From positions 33,002,760-33,066,759 of the forward strand of contig OX365947.1 of NCBI GenBank assembly GCA_947247005.1: DNA of 64,000 nt. The letters are read 5' to 3'. The stretch is from Spisula solida. Lineage: Eukaryota > Mollusca > Bivalvia > Venerida > Mactridae. Both the position numbers and the translations under genes were made by a program. The notes under the pieces were generated by a model. It made no database searches. It was not told the DNA's origin and was given only the letters and a program-made list of their open reading frames with translations. The first letter of the stretch is position 1. Every line of letters starts with the position of its first letter. This document shows, in pieces, positions 38,097 through 50,111 of the stretch.

Positions 38097-39325
38097 CTGG
38101 AAATTCGAACTCAGCTGGAAGTTCGACTATTGTCATGTCTAATAACGAACTCACAGCTGGCTGGAAATTTCGTTGTCAGCTGGAAATCCGCGATGGTAGA
38201 AAATTGAATAACGAACTTATAAGTGGATATTGGACACCATCTGGAAATTGGCATGGCTATGTGAATATCGAACTCAATGCTAGATCGTTATTTGCGTGCA
38301 GCTGGAAATTCAATTTTGTCTTGTCGAATAACAAACTCACAGCTGGCTGGAAATTCGAACTCAGCTGGAAATTCGACTTCTGTCATATCAAATAACGAAC
38401 TCACAGCTGGCTGGAAATTTGAACTCACCACCTGCAAATTCGACATTTTTGTCAAGTTCAATAACGAACTCACAGCTGGCTGGAAATTCGAAATCAGCTT
38501 GAAATTCGACTTCTGGTTTATCAAATAATGAACTCACAGATGGCTGGAAAAATTCGAAATCAGCTGGAAATTCGACTTTTGTCATGTCGAATAACGAACT
38601 CCCAGGTGGGTGGAAATTTCGTTGTCAGCTGGAAATCCGCGCTGGTAGAAAATTGAATAACGAACTTATAGCTGGATATTGGACACCAGCTGGAAATTGG
38701 CGTGTTTATGTGAATATCGAACTCACTGCTAGATCGTGCAGCTGGAAATTTATTCTCAGCTGGATATTCGACTTTTGTCTTGTGGAATAACAAACTCACA
38801 GCTGGCTAGAAATTCGAACTCTGCTAGAAATTCGACTCTTTGTCTAGTCGAATAACGAACTCATAGCAGGCCGGGAATTTGAACTCAGCTGCAAATTCGA
38901 TATTTTTGTCAAGTCCAATTGCGAACTCACAGCTGGCTGGAAATTCGAACTCAGCTTGAAATTCGACTTCTGGTTTATCAAATAATGAACTCACAGATGG
39001 CTGGAAAAATTCGAACTCAGCTGGAAATTCGAAATTTTTGTCAAGTCCAATAACGAACTCTGAGCTGGCTGGAAATTTAAACTCGGCTTGAAATTCAACT
39101 TTTTGTCAAGTCCAATAAAGAACTTTCAGCTGCCTGGAAATTCGACTTTTTGTTAAGTTGAATAACGAACTCACAGCTGGCTGGAAATTCGAACTCAGCT
39201 AGAAATTCGACTTTTTGTCTAGTCGAATAACGAACTCAGAGCTGGCTGGAAATTTGAACTCGACTTGAGATTCGACATTTGTCATGTCGAAGAACGAACT
39301 CCCAGCTGGCTGGAATTTCGATGGA
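38097..39325 (+). repeat. 64-bp satellite, forward arm with higher-order repeat
   Basis: About 18 units, some shortened. A longer block (TTTCGTTGTCAGCTGGAAAT, then GGATATTGGACACCA) occurs at about 38130-38290 and again at about 38580-38740, a higher-order repeat of about 450 bp. Open stretches here are translation of the repeat. Confidence 0.9.
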
Positions 39326-39878
39326 AGAAAATTAAATAGCACTATTAGTTATCCATTCACAAACGATATTGACTTGTTAACGAAAGACGTCATAGTATGC
39401 CGATAATTCATTATAATTTTTATGCGCGTCCGTGTATTTCCATTTATAAATCAAACTCAAACGCAACAACTAAAACAAATGATACTTGAACATGACATTT
39501 ACGAGTGAGGAATATTTATGGAATTTACTTCTTCGCCAACATCTATACACGTGTTACGAGTGTGGTTCTGATATCTTTTTTGTCAGGTAGTATAAAGGGA
39601 AACAATCAACACTAAACACTTTGGTTTAAAAAATAAAGGGAACCTACTCTTGGAAAAGTTCTCTGGGCATGTACTAAAATATGATTTGGCAGGACCATCA
39701 CATTATATTAATATCATTGGTTTCATTCTCATTATGGATAACATACAAATTTTCCCCACGTTTCATAGTATCCTGTGTGGGCGGACTATAGATCACTGCT
39801 AATGACAATCTTGTTGCCATGGTTTTCATTATAATAATGGGTCTATATTTATCAATGTTAGTTATAAAATTTGATCTA
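39326..39878. other. No recognised feature
   Basis: AT-rich, outside the palindrome; nothing recognised. Confidence 0.5.
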
Positions 39879-40267
39879 CCTTAAAGACATCAGTAAGAAC
39901 TAAAATGTTATGTAAGAAACCACCCTGTAATTAACCATTATCTTACACTGGCCTACATTACGAACACTTCCGGCTCTTGATTAATCTTAACTTTCAAAGA
40001 GATTTTTACTCTGTAGATTATGGAACGTCCGATCTTGTCGGAACAATGTGTCAGGTATGTGGATCACAGACTAATGGATTACTTTATACAATGCAAGCTC
40101 TGTGGAAATACCACGTATCGTATTTATATTAGTACCAGCGTACTGTTTTATCAAAGAACTTACGGAAATATTAACTTACGTTCACATTTAGATTCTTTAT
40201 ATCTCTTTAACAACTATAAAGTGTGGTGAAGGGTTGTTTAATATTAATTACTATTCAGTTAAACAAC

Positions 40268-41326
40268 CCCTACAAATAAAAGCTCCGCGAGTCGCATGTG
40301 CCGCCTGACGACATGCACATTTGCCATGGAAAACTATCCACTATTGGGCTACATATCGACTCACAAAAGTTCTCTATTCATCTGAACCAAAAACGACAAA
40401 GTGATGCTCTGGACAAAAAAATGTTACAGCAAGAAACATGCATACCTATCTTGGAGTCATTAATACTTTTGGTGACAAAGTTATACCACGGACAAGAAAT
40501 GCTTATAAAATCGATCAAAGGGACAAAAATAAAAAAATGATTCTTGTGTACTGCATTTGGACTTTAGGTTAGAAACATGCATACCAAATTTCAAGTCATT
40601 CAACCTCTTGGTTATCCGCCGGACAAGAAATGCTCAAATTAAATCAATCTAAGGGAAATAATTCAAAAACGATGCAAGGCAGAGTTATGGTTCTTGCGCA
40701 TTGCACTTCGGCTTATTGCAAGAAACATGCATACCAAATCTTGAGTCATTTGAACTTAAGGTGACAAAGTTATGCTCCGGTCAAGAAATGCTCTAATAAA
40801 ATCAATCAAAGGGAAATAATTCAAAAACTATGACAGGTAGAGTTATGGTTCTTGCGCACTGCATTTCGGCTTATTGCAAGAAACATGCATACTAAATCTT
40901 GAGTCATTTGAACTTAAGGTGACAAAGTTATGCTCCGGACAAGAAATGCTCTAATAAAATCAATCAAAGGGAAAGAATTCAAAAACTATGACAGGTAGAG
41001 TTATGATTCTTGCGCACTGCACTTCGACTTATTGTAAGAAACATGCATACCAAATCTTGAGTCATTTGAACTTAAGGTGACAAAGTTATGCTCCGGACAA
41101 GAAATGCTCTAATTAAATCAATCAAAGGGAAATAATTCAAAAACTGTGACAGGTTCTTGAGTTATGGTTCTTGAGCACTGCACTTCATCCTATTGTAAGA
41201 AACATGCATATCAATTCTTGAGTCATTTGAACTTAAGGTGACAAAGTTATGCTCCGGACAAGCAATTTATGACGCCGCAGCCGGAGCCGCCGCCGCCAAA
41301 GTAACACCTATATGTCGCCTTTCGGG
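40268..41326. mobile_element. Pearl-like tandem-repeat insertion
   Basis: This 1059-bp stretch is absent from the right arm: 40267 and 41327 are adjacent there (near 59116-59125). It contains about four to five tandem units of 158-161 bp with GACAAAGTTATGCTCCGGAC at 40763, 40921, 41079 and 41240. A GC-rich end follows (GCCGGAGCCGCCGCCGCC, then CGCCTTTCGGGG). Bivalve 'pearl' elements have a core of about 160-bp tandem repeats and have been grouped with non-autonomous Helitron/Helentron elements (from memory). No terminal inverted repeat or target duplication was seen, which fits. Family assignment is inference. Confidence 0.7.
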
Positions 41327-41460
41327 GAACACAAAAATACTGGTCCTCAACGCGTAGGTCTTGAAGAATACTGAGCAATTTAAATTTGAGCGTAAGTAAA
41401 CGATGTCCGTAAGTGCTCTGATCATTAGTGTGAATGTGCGTAAATATGAATTGATCATAT

Positions 41461-41599
41461 TTAAGGTAAAAAAGATACATCACTAAACCAATTAAGGACT
41501 AAACATAGCATTATACGTATAGCGCTCTATAACGTCGATACATACGTATTTCATTTAAGGCTATTTTAATCATTAATTGGTGTATCTTTTTTACCTTAA
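41461..41599. mobile_element. Palindromic MITE, left-arm copy
   Basis: TTAAGGTAAAAAAGATACAT is mirrored by the end at 41599, with inverted repeats of about 40 bp, separated by a short middle (GCATTATACGTATAGCGC). The counterpart at 58839-58984 is in the other arm, so it predates the duplication. TTAA at both ends may be the target duplication. Confidence 0.85.
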
Positions 41600-42030
41600 A
41601 TATCACCAATTCAATTTTTTGAATATACTCAAGAACAAAAGAAAACTTTCACTCTTCTTGGTTATATTGCATAGGAGAGAGCATGTTTGTATACATATGC
41701 ATTCATACCACCAGCTAGCTATTAGTGAAAGGCAGGTTTTCTTTGTTAATTAATCCAATAAATTGTCGGCAGTCATTTTGCATATGAATACGGTAAACTC
41801 TCCTATTGCCCGTTAACTTGTGGCTCGATCCTTTAGTTTGCATGTGATATTGTAAAACTTTCTCTGGTTTAATTTGATGATACAATGTATGCTTCTATTG
41901 TTTATAATCAGTATTATGCATGCAGACCTTTTGTTCTGTTGTTAACATTCATTTCATAAAATACGATTTAACTAAACCCCTAAGCGAAGAAACCAAGCTC
42001 AAACATTGTGAATTTAAACGGCTAATGTAA

Positions 42031-42188
42031 AAAGAGTATATTAAGTCAGACAGGGAAGGCAGCACTCAACTTAACCAGCCGAGCACAGAAAACATTAAAA
42101 ACACACAAAGCACAATGCCCAACTAAACAAGCGCAGATCCGCCCAAGTCCAAGCTGTCGAAAAGTATAATAAATTATAACTAGCTGAA
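42031..42188 (+). mobile_element. GGGAAGGCAGC-family insertion, left arm only
   Basis: About 158 bp lie between AACGGCTAATGTAA and AAGGCCATCATGGAACC; in the right arm these two pieces are joined (about 58408-58436). The insert starts AAAGAGTATATTAAG and contains AGACAGGGAAGGCAGCACTC and GCCGAGCACAGAAAACAT. It is the same dispersed repeat as at 743-840 and 3304-3380. Confidence 0.75.
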
Positions 42189-44209
42189 AGGCCATCATGG
42201 AACCCCAACATGGTCAAGAATTCCAGGATAAACATAGAAAGATTACCGATGACAATAAAGAAAATAAGCTTGCTTTAAGCTGGGTTCAAAACCTTGTATA
42301 TAATAATGAACATCCCAAATATACTGATACCATGCATTTAATGACCTAGGCTACGAACGCTCATGACGAAACGAAGCTTATTTTAAGGATGTTTAAGACC
42401 TTTCTCCGATGTCATCAGTCAAAAATACACTTTTCACCTTATTAAATGAAAATCTCCAGAAATATGCTTTAACATTCTGTTCTTGTTGTGCAGTTTTTAA
42501 TTTTTCAAAATATCGCTTCGTTTCCTAGCAACGTGACTCTATGTACATAGGACGTAAACTTGACGTAATAAAGGGCTAAAGTACTTTTCTTGGTAGTGTG
42601 TTCTAGTTCGATTCGTGTTAACTTGTGAAGGAGCATATAATAGATCGAGTGCTGATTATCAAAGAAGGATTTCTTTTTTACAATAAATGGTCCAATCAAT
42701 GACAGTGTCCCATCATACAGAGGAGGCCATGGTAACATATGCAAGTTCCAGAACCTTAAAGGAGACAAAAATAGATAACTGTGACAACAGAGGATAGCAA
42801 TTACATTATGTCAACATAGTTCAATACCTCCTGTATAAATTATTTCTGATGAATTATGGCGATCAGTTCCCAGACAAACAATAACGTGTCCGCGGTGCTT
42901 TGCAAAGAAATTCTATTATGTCATTAATTCCCATAGGCAATAATCATTGTTTGTTTGAGCTTGTTGTTGCACTTTTGTTGGTTAAATACACGTATAATCA
43001 ATCAGTACACGCGAGAAAGCTATCGGTTTGATCTTGGAAAGGCCGGATTATATTGTCTCTGACATTAAAAGGCACTTGAACATTACACAGGCTGGGTAAA
43101 AAGGATTAAGGGCAGCGTCACGATATCAAGTAGCCTTGGAAACTATTCCTGCTACTACTAGTCCGGCAGAACTTGCAATGGACCGTGCAATGTCTTCTAT
43201 ACAAAATGTTTTTGCATTTTCTTGTTCTCCTGACAATACCATAACATAATCCGGATGATGCCACCTTGTCATCATTGAGCAATTCTCACAATGAGGTCCA
43301 GAAGGGGTACATGAATTTTCATGAATAAGGCAGTATAAGTATATTATCGTTTAGTCAAAGGCAAAGCCAGATACCTTAAATGGTATTTATATTGTGTTGA
43401 ATAATGCATTGCATCAGTAAATACAACATGTGTAGTAGTAACATGTGGAAATAAGGCCCTGCTGGCTGTTTACTTCTTATATGAGGCCCGTTTTTAGACA
43501 AACATATGAATTAAACGAGTAAATGATACATGTTACCATATGTTTCATTATATTGATACTTAATATTGAATTCAGTGTCACTGGCAATCATAAACAACCT
43601 ACATTGCAAGGCTAAATAATTTATTCCATTTAATTGAGGCCCGATTAAGGGTAAATTCAAATGTAGAAAAAAGAGTGAACTTCTACAAACTCAACGTCAA
43701 GAATTTTGTTATTCTCTTAGACTTAAAGGAAAGCAATTTTAATCTTAACTTATATTGTTGTGACCGTGTGCCACCTTTTGAAAAGTAAAATTTGGCGATG
43801 AGGCCCTGCATGCGTGTTAAACTAGAAATAAGACAAGAATGGTAAATAGTCCATAACCATTGTAACATATCAAACATTATATATTACTGATTAATTAAAT
43901 TATAGTACTGATTGTTAAGTATACATAACTTAATAATATATAGAAATAAAATAACCAACTGAGGCCCGTAGGTTGCAGTAATTAGTAGAGCCAGGCATGT
44001 ACATAACCGGCAAGGGCTACTCCCTTTAAATATAAGGTTTGATTGAACTAATGGTGGGTGCCTTACATTACTGAATGTATTGTATAGCTTGATAATATGT
44101 TTTGTCTATTCGTGAATGGCTGCTCTAGGGGGTGGCGAGCTATTGCAGTACATACGAAAACAGTCATGCGGTACTTGCTGGTGATGTAGAGTTAGAAATG
44201 GCGGTCGGA

Positions 44210-44350
44210 ATGACAGTACGTAGTCGGTTGTCATGTGAACCTGATATAACTTGGAATTACCTAATTCGAGGGGTGTTTTGTAGCTGTTAAGTATTTCATG
44301 TTTTGTTGTTTCTTATGAGTGCTGTCTTCCCTGTCGGACTTGTGCTATCC
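44210..44350 (-). repeat. Degenerate GGGAAGGCAGC-family repeat
   Basis: The minus strand has GTCCGACAGGGAAGACAGCA, then CTCATAAGAAACAAC. It is a weaker match to the family at 743-840, inside the GAGGCCC transposon. Confidence 0.45.
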
Positions 44351-45145
44351 TTTTGAATACCATAAAGGTTCTAGCATGACAGTAGTCGGTGATGAATAGG
44401 ACCACATTCAGTATATAGAGACCATAGTGGTATGAAGCTACATGCATTAATATCTCACATAACCTTTATTCATCAAGCCGTAATGGAATTATTATTAGAT
44501 TTCTAAAAGGTTTGTTAACAATGAAATGGTTTGTTGAACTTGGTCTAAGACCTCTTTTGTAGTTTAAATCTCTAGCAGAGACCCACGTCCTCGTTTTACT
44601 ATTTTATAAAAAATAATTGTTTGATTACTAGAGATTTTTGATACATTTTAACATTTGAATTTACCCTTACAAATGAATTCAATTTCATGAAATGTAATAT
44701 TAAACCATGCAATTCAGGTTGTTTATATTTATCGATGTCACTCACTTATAGGCATGTAACGACACATAGACACGTCATTTTTGATTGTCAATACAAGTGT
44801 AAAGAAATGATAACAATTTATTCTTAAAAAAGCATCATTTATATTTCAACACACACGCAGGGCCTCATCTATATTTTACTTATTCAGAACGTGGTACTTC
44901 TATCACTTAATTACACTTATATAACGTCCAGTTATGATTAAATTGTCATTCCCAAAACATAAGAGAAATAAAAAAAAAATTGAAAGATTACATCCTTTTT
45001 CATATATTAAGTTATTAACCCTTATCAGGGCCTCGATTTTCATTAACAAAACTATTAAGCAATGTATTGCTGGTTCCTTATTTTTTTCAATGCCATTGAA
45101 TACATTATTTATTAGCAATATTAAGAAATTTTTACTTTACATGTA

Positions 45146-45170
45146 TTCATTTATTTATTTATTTATTTAA
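45146..45170. repeat. (TTTA)n microsatellite
   Basis: About six consecutive ATTT units inside the GAGGCCC transposon. Confidence 0.85.
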
Positions 45171-45610
45171 TTAACGTTTTTGTGTAATACCGGGCCTCAT
45201 GTTAGTTATAAACCACAAATGGGGCCTAATTTCCACATTTTATTATTACAAAGGCTGTATATATTGATGTAACGTATTATCTAACACATTAAAATTGCAT
45301 TTACGGTGTTTTGATTCACATTTGGTTGAATAGTAATGTATATATATACTGATTTATTCGGGGAAAAACATGTACCCCTTGGGGCCTCTTTGTGAGAATT
45401 GCTCAATGATGACAAGGTGGCATCACCCGGATTCTGTTACAGTGTTGTCCAGAGAACATAAAAAGGTAAAAACATTTTGTATAGAAGACATGGCACGGTT
45501 ACCCTAAAAATTGCCGTTTATCTATACAGTCATGTTCACTTTATAAAGGCTCACGTAGAAGACTTAGTATTAATATTATTAGTATTATTTATAATACTAG
45601 TATATATGTA

Positions 45611-45918
45611 GTCGCTAGCACAAGCACTTTTGCCGAGATGCTTATATAAAGGGTTTCACGTTATTAGTTTCCATTCAATTTAAAGTTAAATTGCGTATAT
45701 TGTATATGCGTAATAATTATATAACATAAGATCTGTCATCCATGTAATAAACAAAACATGTGTTCTGAGTAATTGAATAAGGGAACATTTGAAGGCAACT
45801 TTATAACAATGTTCTGTACTTTAATTTTACTGACGAAAGTTATCAGTGGTATACGTGTCTACAACATTGATAAATAATAGAATCTGCGACACTGCCAATC
45901 AAAATGCGTTCATTGTAG
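45611..45918. other. Left-arm sequence without right-arm counterpart
   Basis: The arms stop matching near 45610/57060 and resume at TTGTATAAACCC (45919/55958). About 310 bp here face about 1.1 kb of unrelated sequence in the right arm. No structure recognised. Confidence 0.6.
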
Positions 45919-46085
45919 TTGTATAAACCCATTAAATGGTATAGTCCGTTTATTCTGGATTGTCACTTGTATACAATGTAATATCAAACCAAACCATTTT
46001 TATTGTTTAAAACATTCTTTAATCGGATATGAAGACAGTGCAAATCAATACCTTATGCACCAGGCCATTTACTGATATAAACAAT
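45919..46085 (+). repeat. Cys-rich-coding dispersed repeat, left-arm copy
   Basis: Translation in the plus frame from about 45925 gives NPLNGIVRLFWIVTCIQCN followed by a YCLKHS block and stops after MHQAIY. The right arm has the same frame open over 86 codons (56061-55801, minus). A broken copy is at 30307-30530. The Cys pairs could suggest a zinc-binding relic, but no family is recognised. Confidence 0.5.
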
Positions 46086-46582
46086 AGATGTTAAATTTAT
46101 TAATTAATAATAGAAATTGCAATGTTTAAGTACAAAATGTTATGTAAACAGGTGACTGACCTGATTAAATGAGTTATATGTCAACATTTTCTACCGTCGA
46201 CCTATTATCAATAGTTGCGTCAGTCTGAAACCAATACTATTGCAATAGTCATTGGTTCAGTATAAACGCACCTAAATTGTCCCAGTACACCCATTTACGC
46301 ACCTAAATAAAGCATTAAGCATCTAAAGAAAGTATCAATTCCAAGGCAATCGGTGACAGAAGCTAACCAGTATTCATTGCAGCAGTAAAATGTATTATCC
46401 GTCTTCATATAACAAATGACATGTAGCAAAACTAGGTTAATGTGTCTGGATATACGCGATTATAGGAGACACCAGGCAGTAGGGATTGGATCTAACTACA
46501 CGAAGTATGTGCTCTTCTCTGTTCCTATTTGTTCTCCCTTGTTATTTTATGTTCTTCTTCATGCACGCCGATCTAGGAATGG

Positions 46583-46768
46583 TGTAGTCTAGTCAGGATA
46601 AAAATCCAGTGACGCAGCGGTACAAAGGCTTATATACTGTACAAACAACTATAATTTCAATGCTAAACTTACATACTAAACTTCGCTCTACCTGTTTAGA
46701 CAACGGTTGTGATTTATGCGTACACATCAACTGCAACGTCACTGTCACAATATCATAACTGGACTACA
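46583..46768. mobile_element. Short MITE, left arm only
   Basis: TGTAGTCTAGT at the left and its near complement ACTGGACTACA at the right. About 186 bp, absent from the right arm, where GATCTAGGAATAGTAGC runs straight into AATGTATATAATTATG (near 55262-55290). The target duplication is unclear. Confidence 0.65.
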
Positions 46769-46807
46769 GCACATGTATATAATTATGTGTATGTATGAAT
46801 TATATAT

Positions 46808-47418
46808 GAGCCAATCTCCAGGAAAACCTGCTATATTGACATTATGTAATTACTGCATGTAACAAGGTTTTGAAAAAACTTTCAAATATGAAAAAATGAC
46901 ATATCTATAGATTCAATTTTAAGTCATTTATCAATATATTACTATATCTTGGCTTTAAAGTGTCTTATGCATTATGTCGAAATCATTTACTTCGTTGCTA
47001 TGGTGATCAATTTCAGAAAAGCACTCTGATTGAGAAAAACGAGGAGTTAGTTGATTAAAACTGTAGTAGCTTTTCTCTAAATGTGAAAATTTACAATTTG
47101 GATATATATTTTAAAACTTAAAACCTCATTCTAAACTTTGATACCATTTTGACCAGTTCATGTAAACAATTGATCAAATGCAGTATTTATAAAGTACTGG
47201 TTACAACGATGTCGAATAACGACTGAATGACGTTTGCGACGTCACACAAAAAAGGTCTGAATAGGGCCTCAACAAAACAGCTGTAACTTCCTAAAAATTC
47301 AAGATACTAACAAAATTTCTTTTGCATTTTGCTTCATTAAGATTACTCTTTTAAATAACAAAAATAATTCAATATCAAATTTTTTGTCAAAATAGCAGGT
47401 TTTTCTGGAGACTGGCTC
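46808..47418. mobile_element. 611-bp element with ATAT duplication, left arm only
   Basis: GAGCCAATCTCCAGGAAAAC at the left and its near complement TTTTTCTGGAGACTGGCTC at the right form inverted ends of about 27 bp with few mismatches. ATAT flanks both sides. The right arm shows the empty site CAACATATATAATTC (about 55223-55237). It includes one AGGGCCTCA, like the motif of the 43.2-45.5 kb element. No coding recognised. Confidence 0.85.
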
Positions 47419-47539
47419 ATATGTTGATTTTTACCAGGAAAACAAAATTAGTTTTTATTTCAATACTTGTGTTTAACTATTGTGTACGTAGAATTCGAAT
47501 CTTTGCTTTCATATACATTGTATGTTAGATTAAGTTTAG

Positions 47540-47804
47540 TTTATTCTAATATATTTTTATGGTCGATTGTGTAACAAGTGTTTTCAAACTTATATTAATC
47601 ACTCTCGACACCTCATTCCTGATGTAACCCATTGCTACGAGGATATGAGAGTAGAGAAACCAGTTTCCCGTTATGCTAAGTGACATTCCCTGGAACGATT
47701 GGTACCATTTTCATTTCGTATTTGGTATGACACGGTCTGGAATCGAACAAGTGCCACCCGCACCGCTCGATGCGGACGCTTAACCACTAGGCTATCTAGG
47801 AGGC
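47540..47804 (-). mobile_element. tRNA-derived SINE, left-arm copy
   Basis: On the minus strand: GCCTCCTAGATAGCCTAGTG then GTTAAGCG (A box), GTTCGATTCC (B box), then the body shared with 29910-30180. The tail is ATATTAGAATAAACT-like. Its pair in the right arm (54853-55120) shows it inserted before the inverted duplication. It has the best-preserved Pol III promoter of the three copies. Confidence 0.88.
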
Positions 47805-48834
47805 GGTTTTCATTTGAGTAGAGGCACTAATACGTGGTATGAAGTCAAATACGTCATTTATACTGCCAGATTACGAAGTAATTGGACATTCGCCGTTTTT
47901 CAACCATTTTCAGTCATTGGCGGATGGACAATACTTGAAATCACAAAAAATAGTTCAAGTAAGGGCATTACAATGTTCTTTATTATTGAGTACATAAACA
48001 TTGCAGACATACTGCCACTAATAAACATTATAATACGCTTTTAAATTTACGACCATGTTAAAAATGCCTCAGACGTCTGTAGAAGATAAATTTGCATATA
48101 AAATACAATTTGCTTTGCTGTCGTAAATTAATTCCAGCAGTTTCAAACCGCCCACTTCAAGCCCGGAGTAATTTTATGGCTGATGGTTTAAACATCACTA
48201 GACTCGTACATCACAATATTCATCAGTTTAACTTATTTTTTTGGATGTAACGTCATGATTGGATTATGCGAATTGATTGTCTTGTTGGCTCAATATCTGA
48301 AGGGCATTGAAATCACCAGTAAGTGGAAAATTGGTTTTGTTTTACCATTCCCATGATTGAACATAAATAGCCCGGACATGCAGGCAACTTGATTAGCATA
48401 GCAAAGGTGCAGTTATTGAAATGCAGAACTATATAAAAATACAAACAGACTTCAGTGAAACTAACAGACAAAGAAAACCAACTATAATTCTCCGGTATCT
48501 GGCCTGACGGATTATAGACTGATCCGGATCAAAGCTGATCCTATAATAATTGCCTATTTTTTAAGGTTTTTGAGATCTTAAGGTAAAACTACTGATAGCG
48601 ATGTACGGAATACAGAAACCACTTCTGATAATATATTGAAAACATTCGAATCTTTTTTAGTTATATTTTCATCCTAAACACTAACGTTAATCCTTTTTTA
48701 ACACAGGGCCTGGGTTCAAGTAAGGTATTTTTAAATAAAATACTCGAGATATAATGCAACACGTATAATACCTAACGAATGCAGCCATCCCAATTGCACA
48801 CTTACCCTGACAACAATTGCAAATACAAAAGGCG

Positions 48835-49110
48835 CGAATCTTATTTTAAGACAGTCAGAGTGACTTCCACTGAATATCAACGCGATAACTCGGTAATACA
48901 AGAGTTACTTTCCTTGAATAAGGGGAAGCAGTTTTGCTTTACTTATTTTAAGTCAGTCAGGGTGACTTTCGGAAAGAACACGGTTATACAAGAGTGGTTT
49001 CCCTTGAATCAGGGGAAACTACTATATTTAGCTTAGTTTAAGTCAGTCAGAGTGACTTCCCCTAAAAATCAAGAGAGAGAACTGGGTAATGCAAGAGTTG
49101 CTTGGGTACA
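48835..49110 (+). repeat. About 100-bp tandem units, left arm
   Basis: CAGTCAGAGTGACTTCC or a near match occurs near 48853, 48953 and 49044. Each is followed by GGTAATACAAGAGTT-like sequence and a TTGAATCAGGGGAA block. The same units recur at 49685-49945 and, inverted, in the right arm. Confidence 0.8.
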
Positions 49111-49684
49111 AGACTAGTGTTCAACAAATCCCAGTCGAGAAACTGACCACAATACTTCGAACACCGACACATTGGATTTACCAACAAACCTTAATAGAAA
49201 ACATGCTATGGTCAAGATTACTTATAGCAACAGTATTTCAGATACCGCCTACTATACTTCACTTTTTATTGTTCACAACTAAAAGCAAAACCATCAATTT
49301 TACTGCCAGGCCGAGGCTAAACAAGCCTTGTTCGACCCGCAGTCAATGCTGGAAGTCTTACAGCTGCTGTTTTTACAGATCTAGACTAGAATTCATTAAA
49401 AATAACATCCCTTCCATCTCTACCGTTATTTTTTTCACAAAATACCTTTGAAATTGAACCATCTAATTTCACTCTAAAAACCATTCAGCTGATCAGCAAA
49501 CGCTTGGTTTCAAGGAGATAAAAAATGTAAACACATTTAATTCGAATCAAGTAGCATTATGGTCACTGTCGTGGACGAAAACCCCAAAACAGCAATGGAT
49601 TATTCTCTAAATATGCAACAGCCCTGTATTAAGTCAAAATCTCCTCTTTTATCATTTTACATGGCCAATTCGTATATGAGAAAC

Positions 49685-49945
49685 TGTGGTCTTGTACCTT
49701 ACATTGAATCAGGGGAAGTAATTCTGCTCGTCTTATTTTAAGACAGTCAGATTGACTTCCCCTAAATTTAAATATCAACGCGATAACTCGGTAATACTAG
49801 AGTTGCTGTCCTTGAATCAGGGAAAGCAACTCTGCTATAATTATTTAAAGTCAGTCAGAGTGACTTCCCCTGATTCAAAGGAATCAGCTCTTTGTTTTTC
49901 CGAGCTCACCTCCTTAAATCAGGGGAAACAACTCTACACCTTTTT
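49685..49945 (+). repeat. About 100-bp units, second block, left arm
   Basis: CAGTCAGATTGACTTCCCC (about 49744) and CAGTCAGAGTGACTTCCCC (about 49852), with TTGAATCAGGGAAAGCAACT between them. A 60-codon open stretch at 49559-49741 is identical in translation to 52578-52396 in the other arm; this reflects arm similarity rather than shown coding. Confidence 0.75.
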
Positions 49946-50111
49946 CCAAAGCCAGATTGCCTATATTATTCGAAATTACCAACAGTATTTTTTTTCGAGA
50001 TGGGGTAAATGAAAATCCTTTTAAGGGCTCTTTTGAAATATGGCTCCTGGCCTATACAGTTCAGTGCAAAAATGCACTACTTAATACATGTAATTCAAAG
50101 CTCATATTTCA

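Larger units (their letters stand above)
43159..45526. mobile_element. 2.37-kb transposon with mirrored GAGGCCC motifs, left arm only
   Basis: The right arm has the uninterrupted site at about 57110-57124. The outer 130 bp or so are inverted repeats: CATGTCTTCTATACAAAATG, GATGCCACCTTGTCATCATT and GAGCAATTCTCACAA near both ends. Farther in, GAGGCCC or near-matches occur at 43293, 43453, 43483, 43636, 43800 and 43961 on the plus strand. GGGCCTC occurs at 44860, 45028, 45192, 45222 and 45382. Five of them are mirror pairs (coordinate sums 88681, 88681, 88681, 88670, 88666, pairing left start with right end). TA may be the duplication. No transposase coding was recognised, so it is probably non-autonomous. 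Confidence 0.82.

Noticed and set aside
38135..38799. Several frames with NNELTAGWKF-like repeats
   Set aside because: Satellite translation; frames on both strands are equally open.
40020..40229. 69-codon frame nearly identical to 59370-59161 in the other arm
   Set aside because: The whole arm is equally conserved, so the frame shows no coding-specific signal; no domain recognised.
49559..49741. 60-codon frame identical to 52578-52396
   Set aside because: Same reason: arm identity, not coding constraint.
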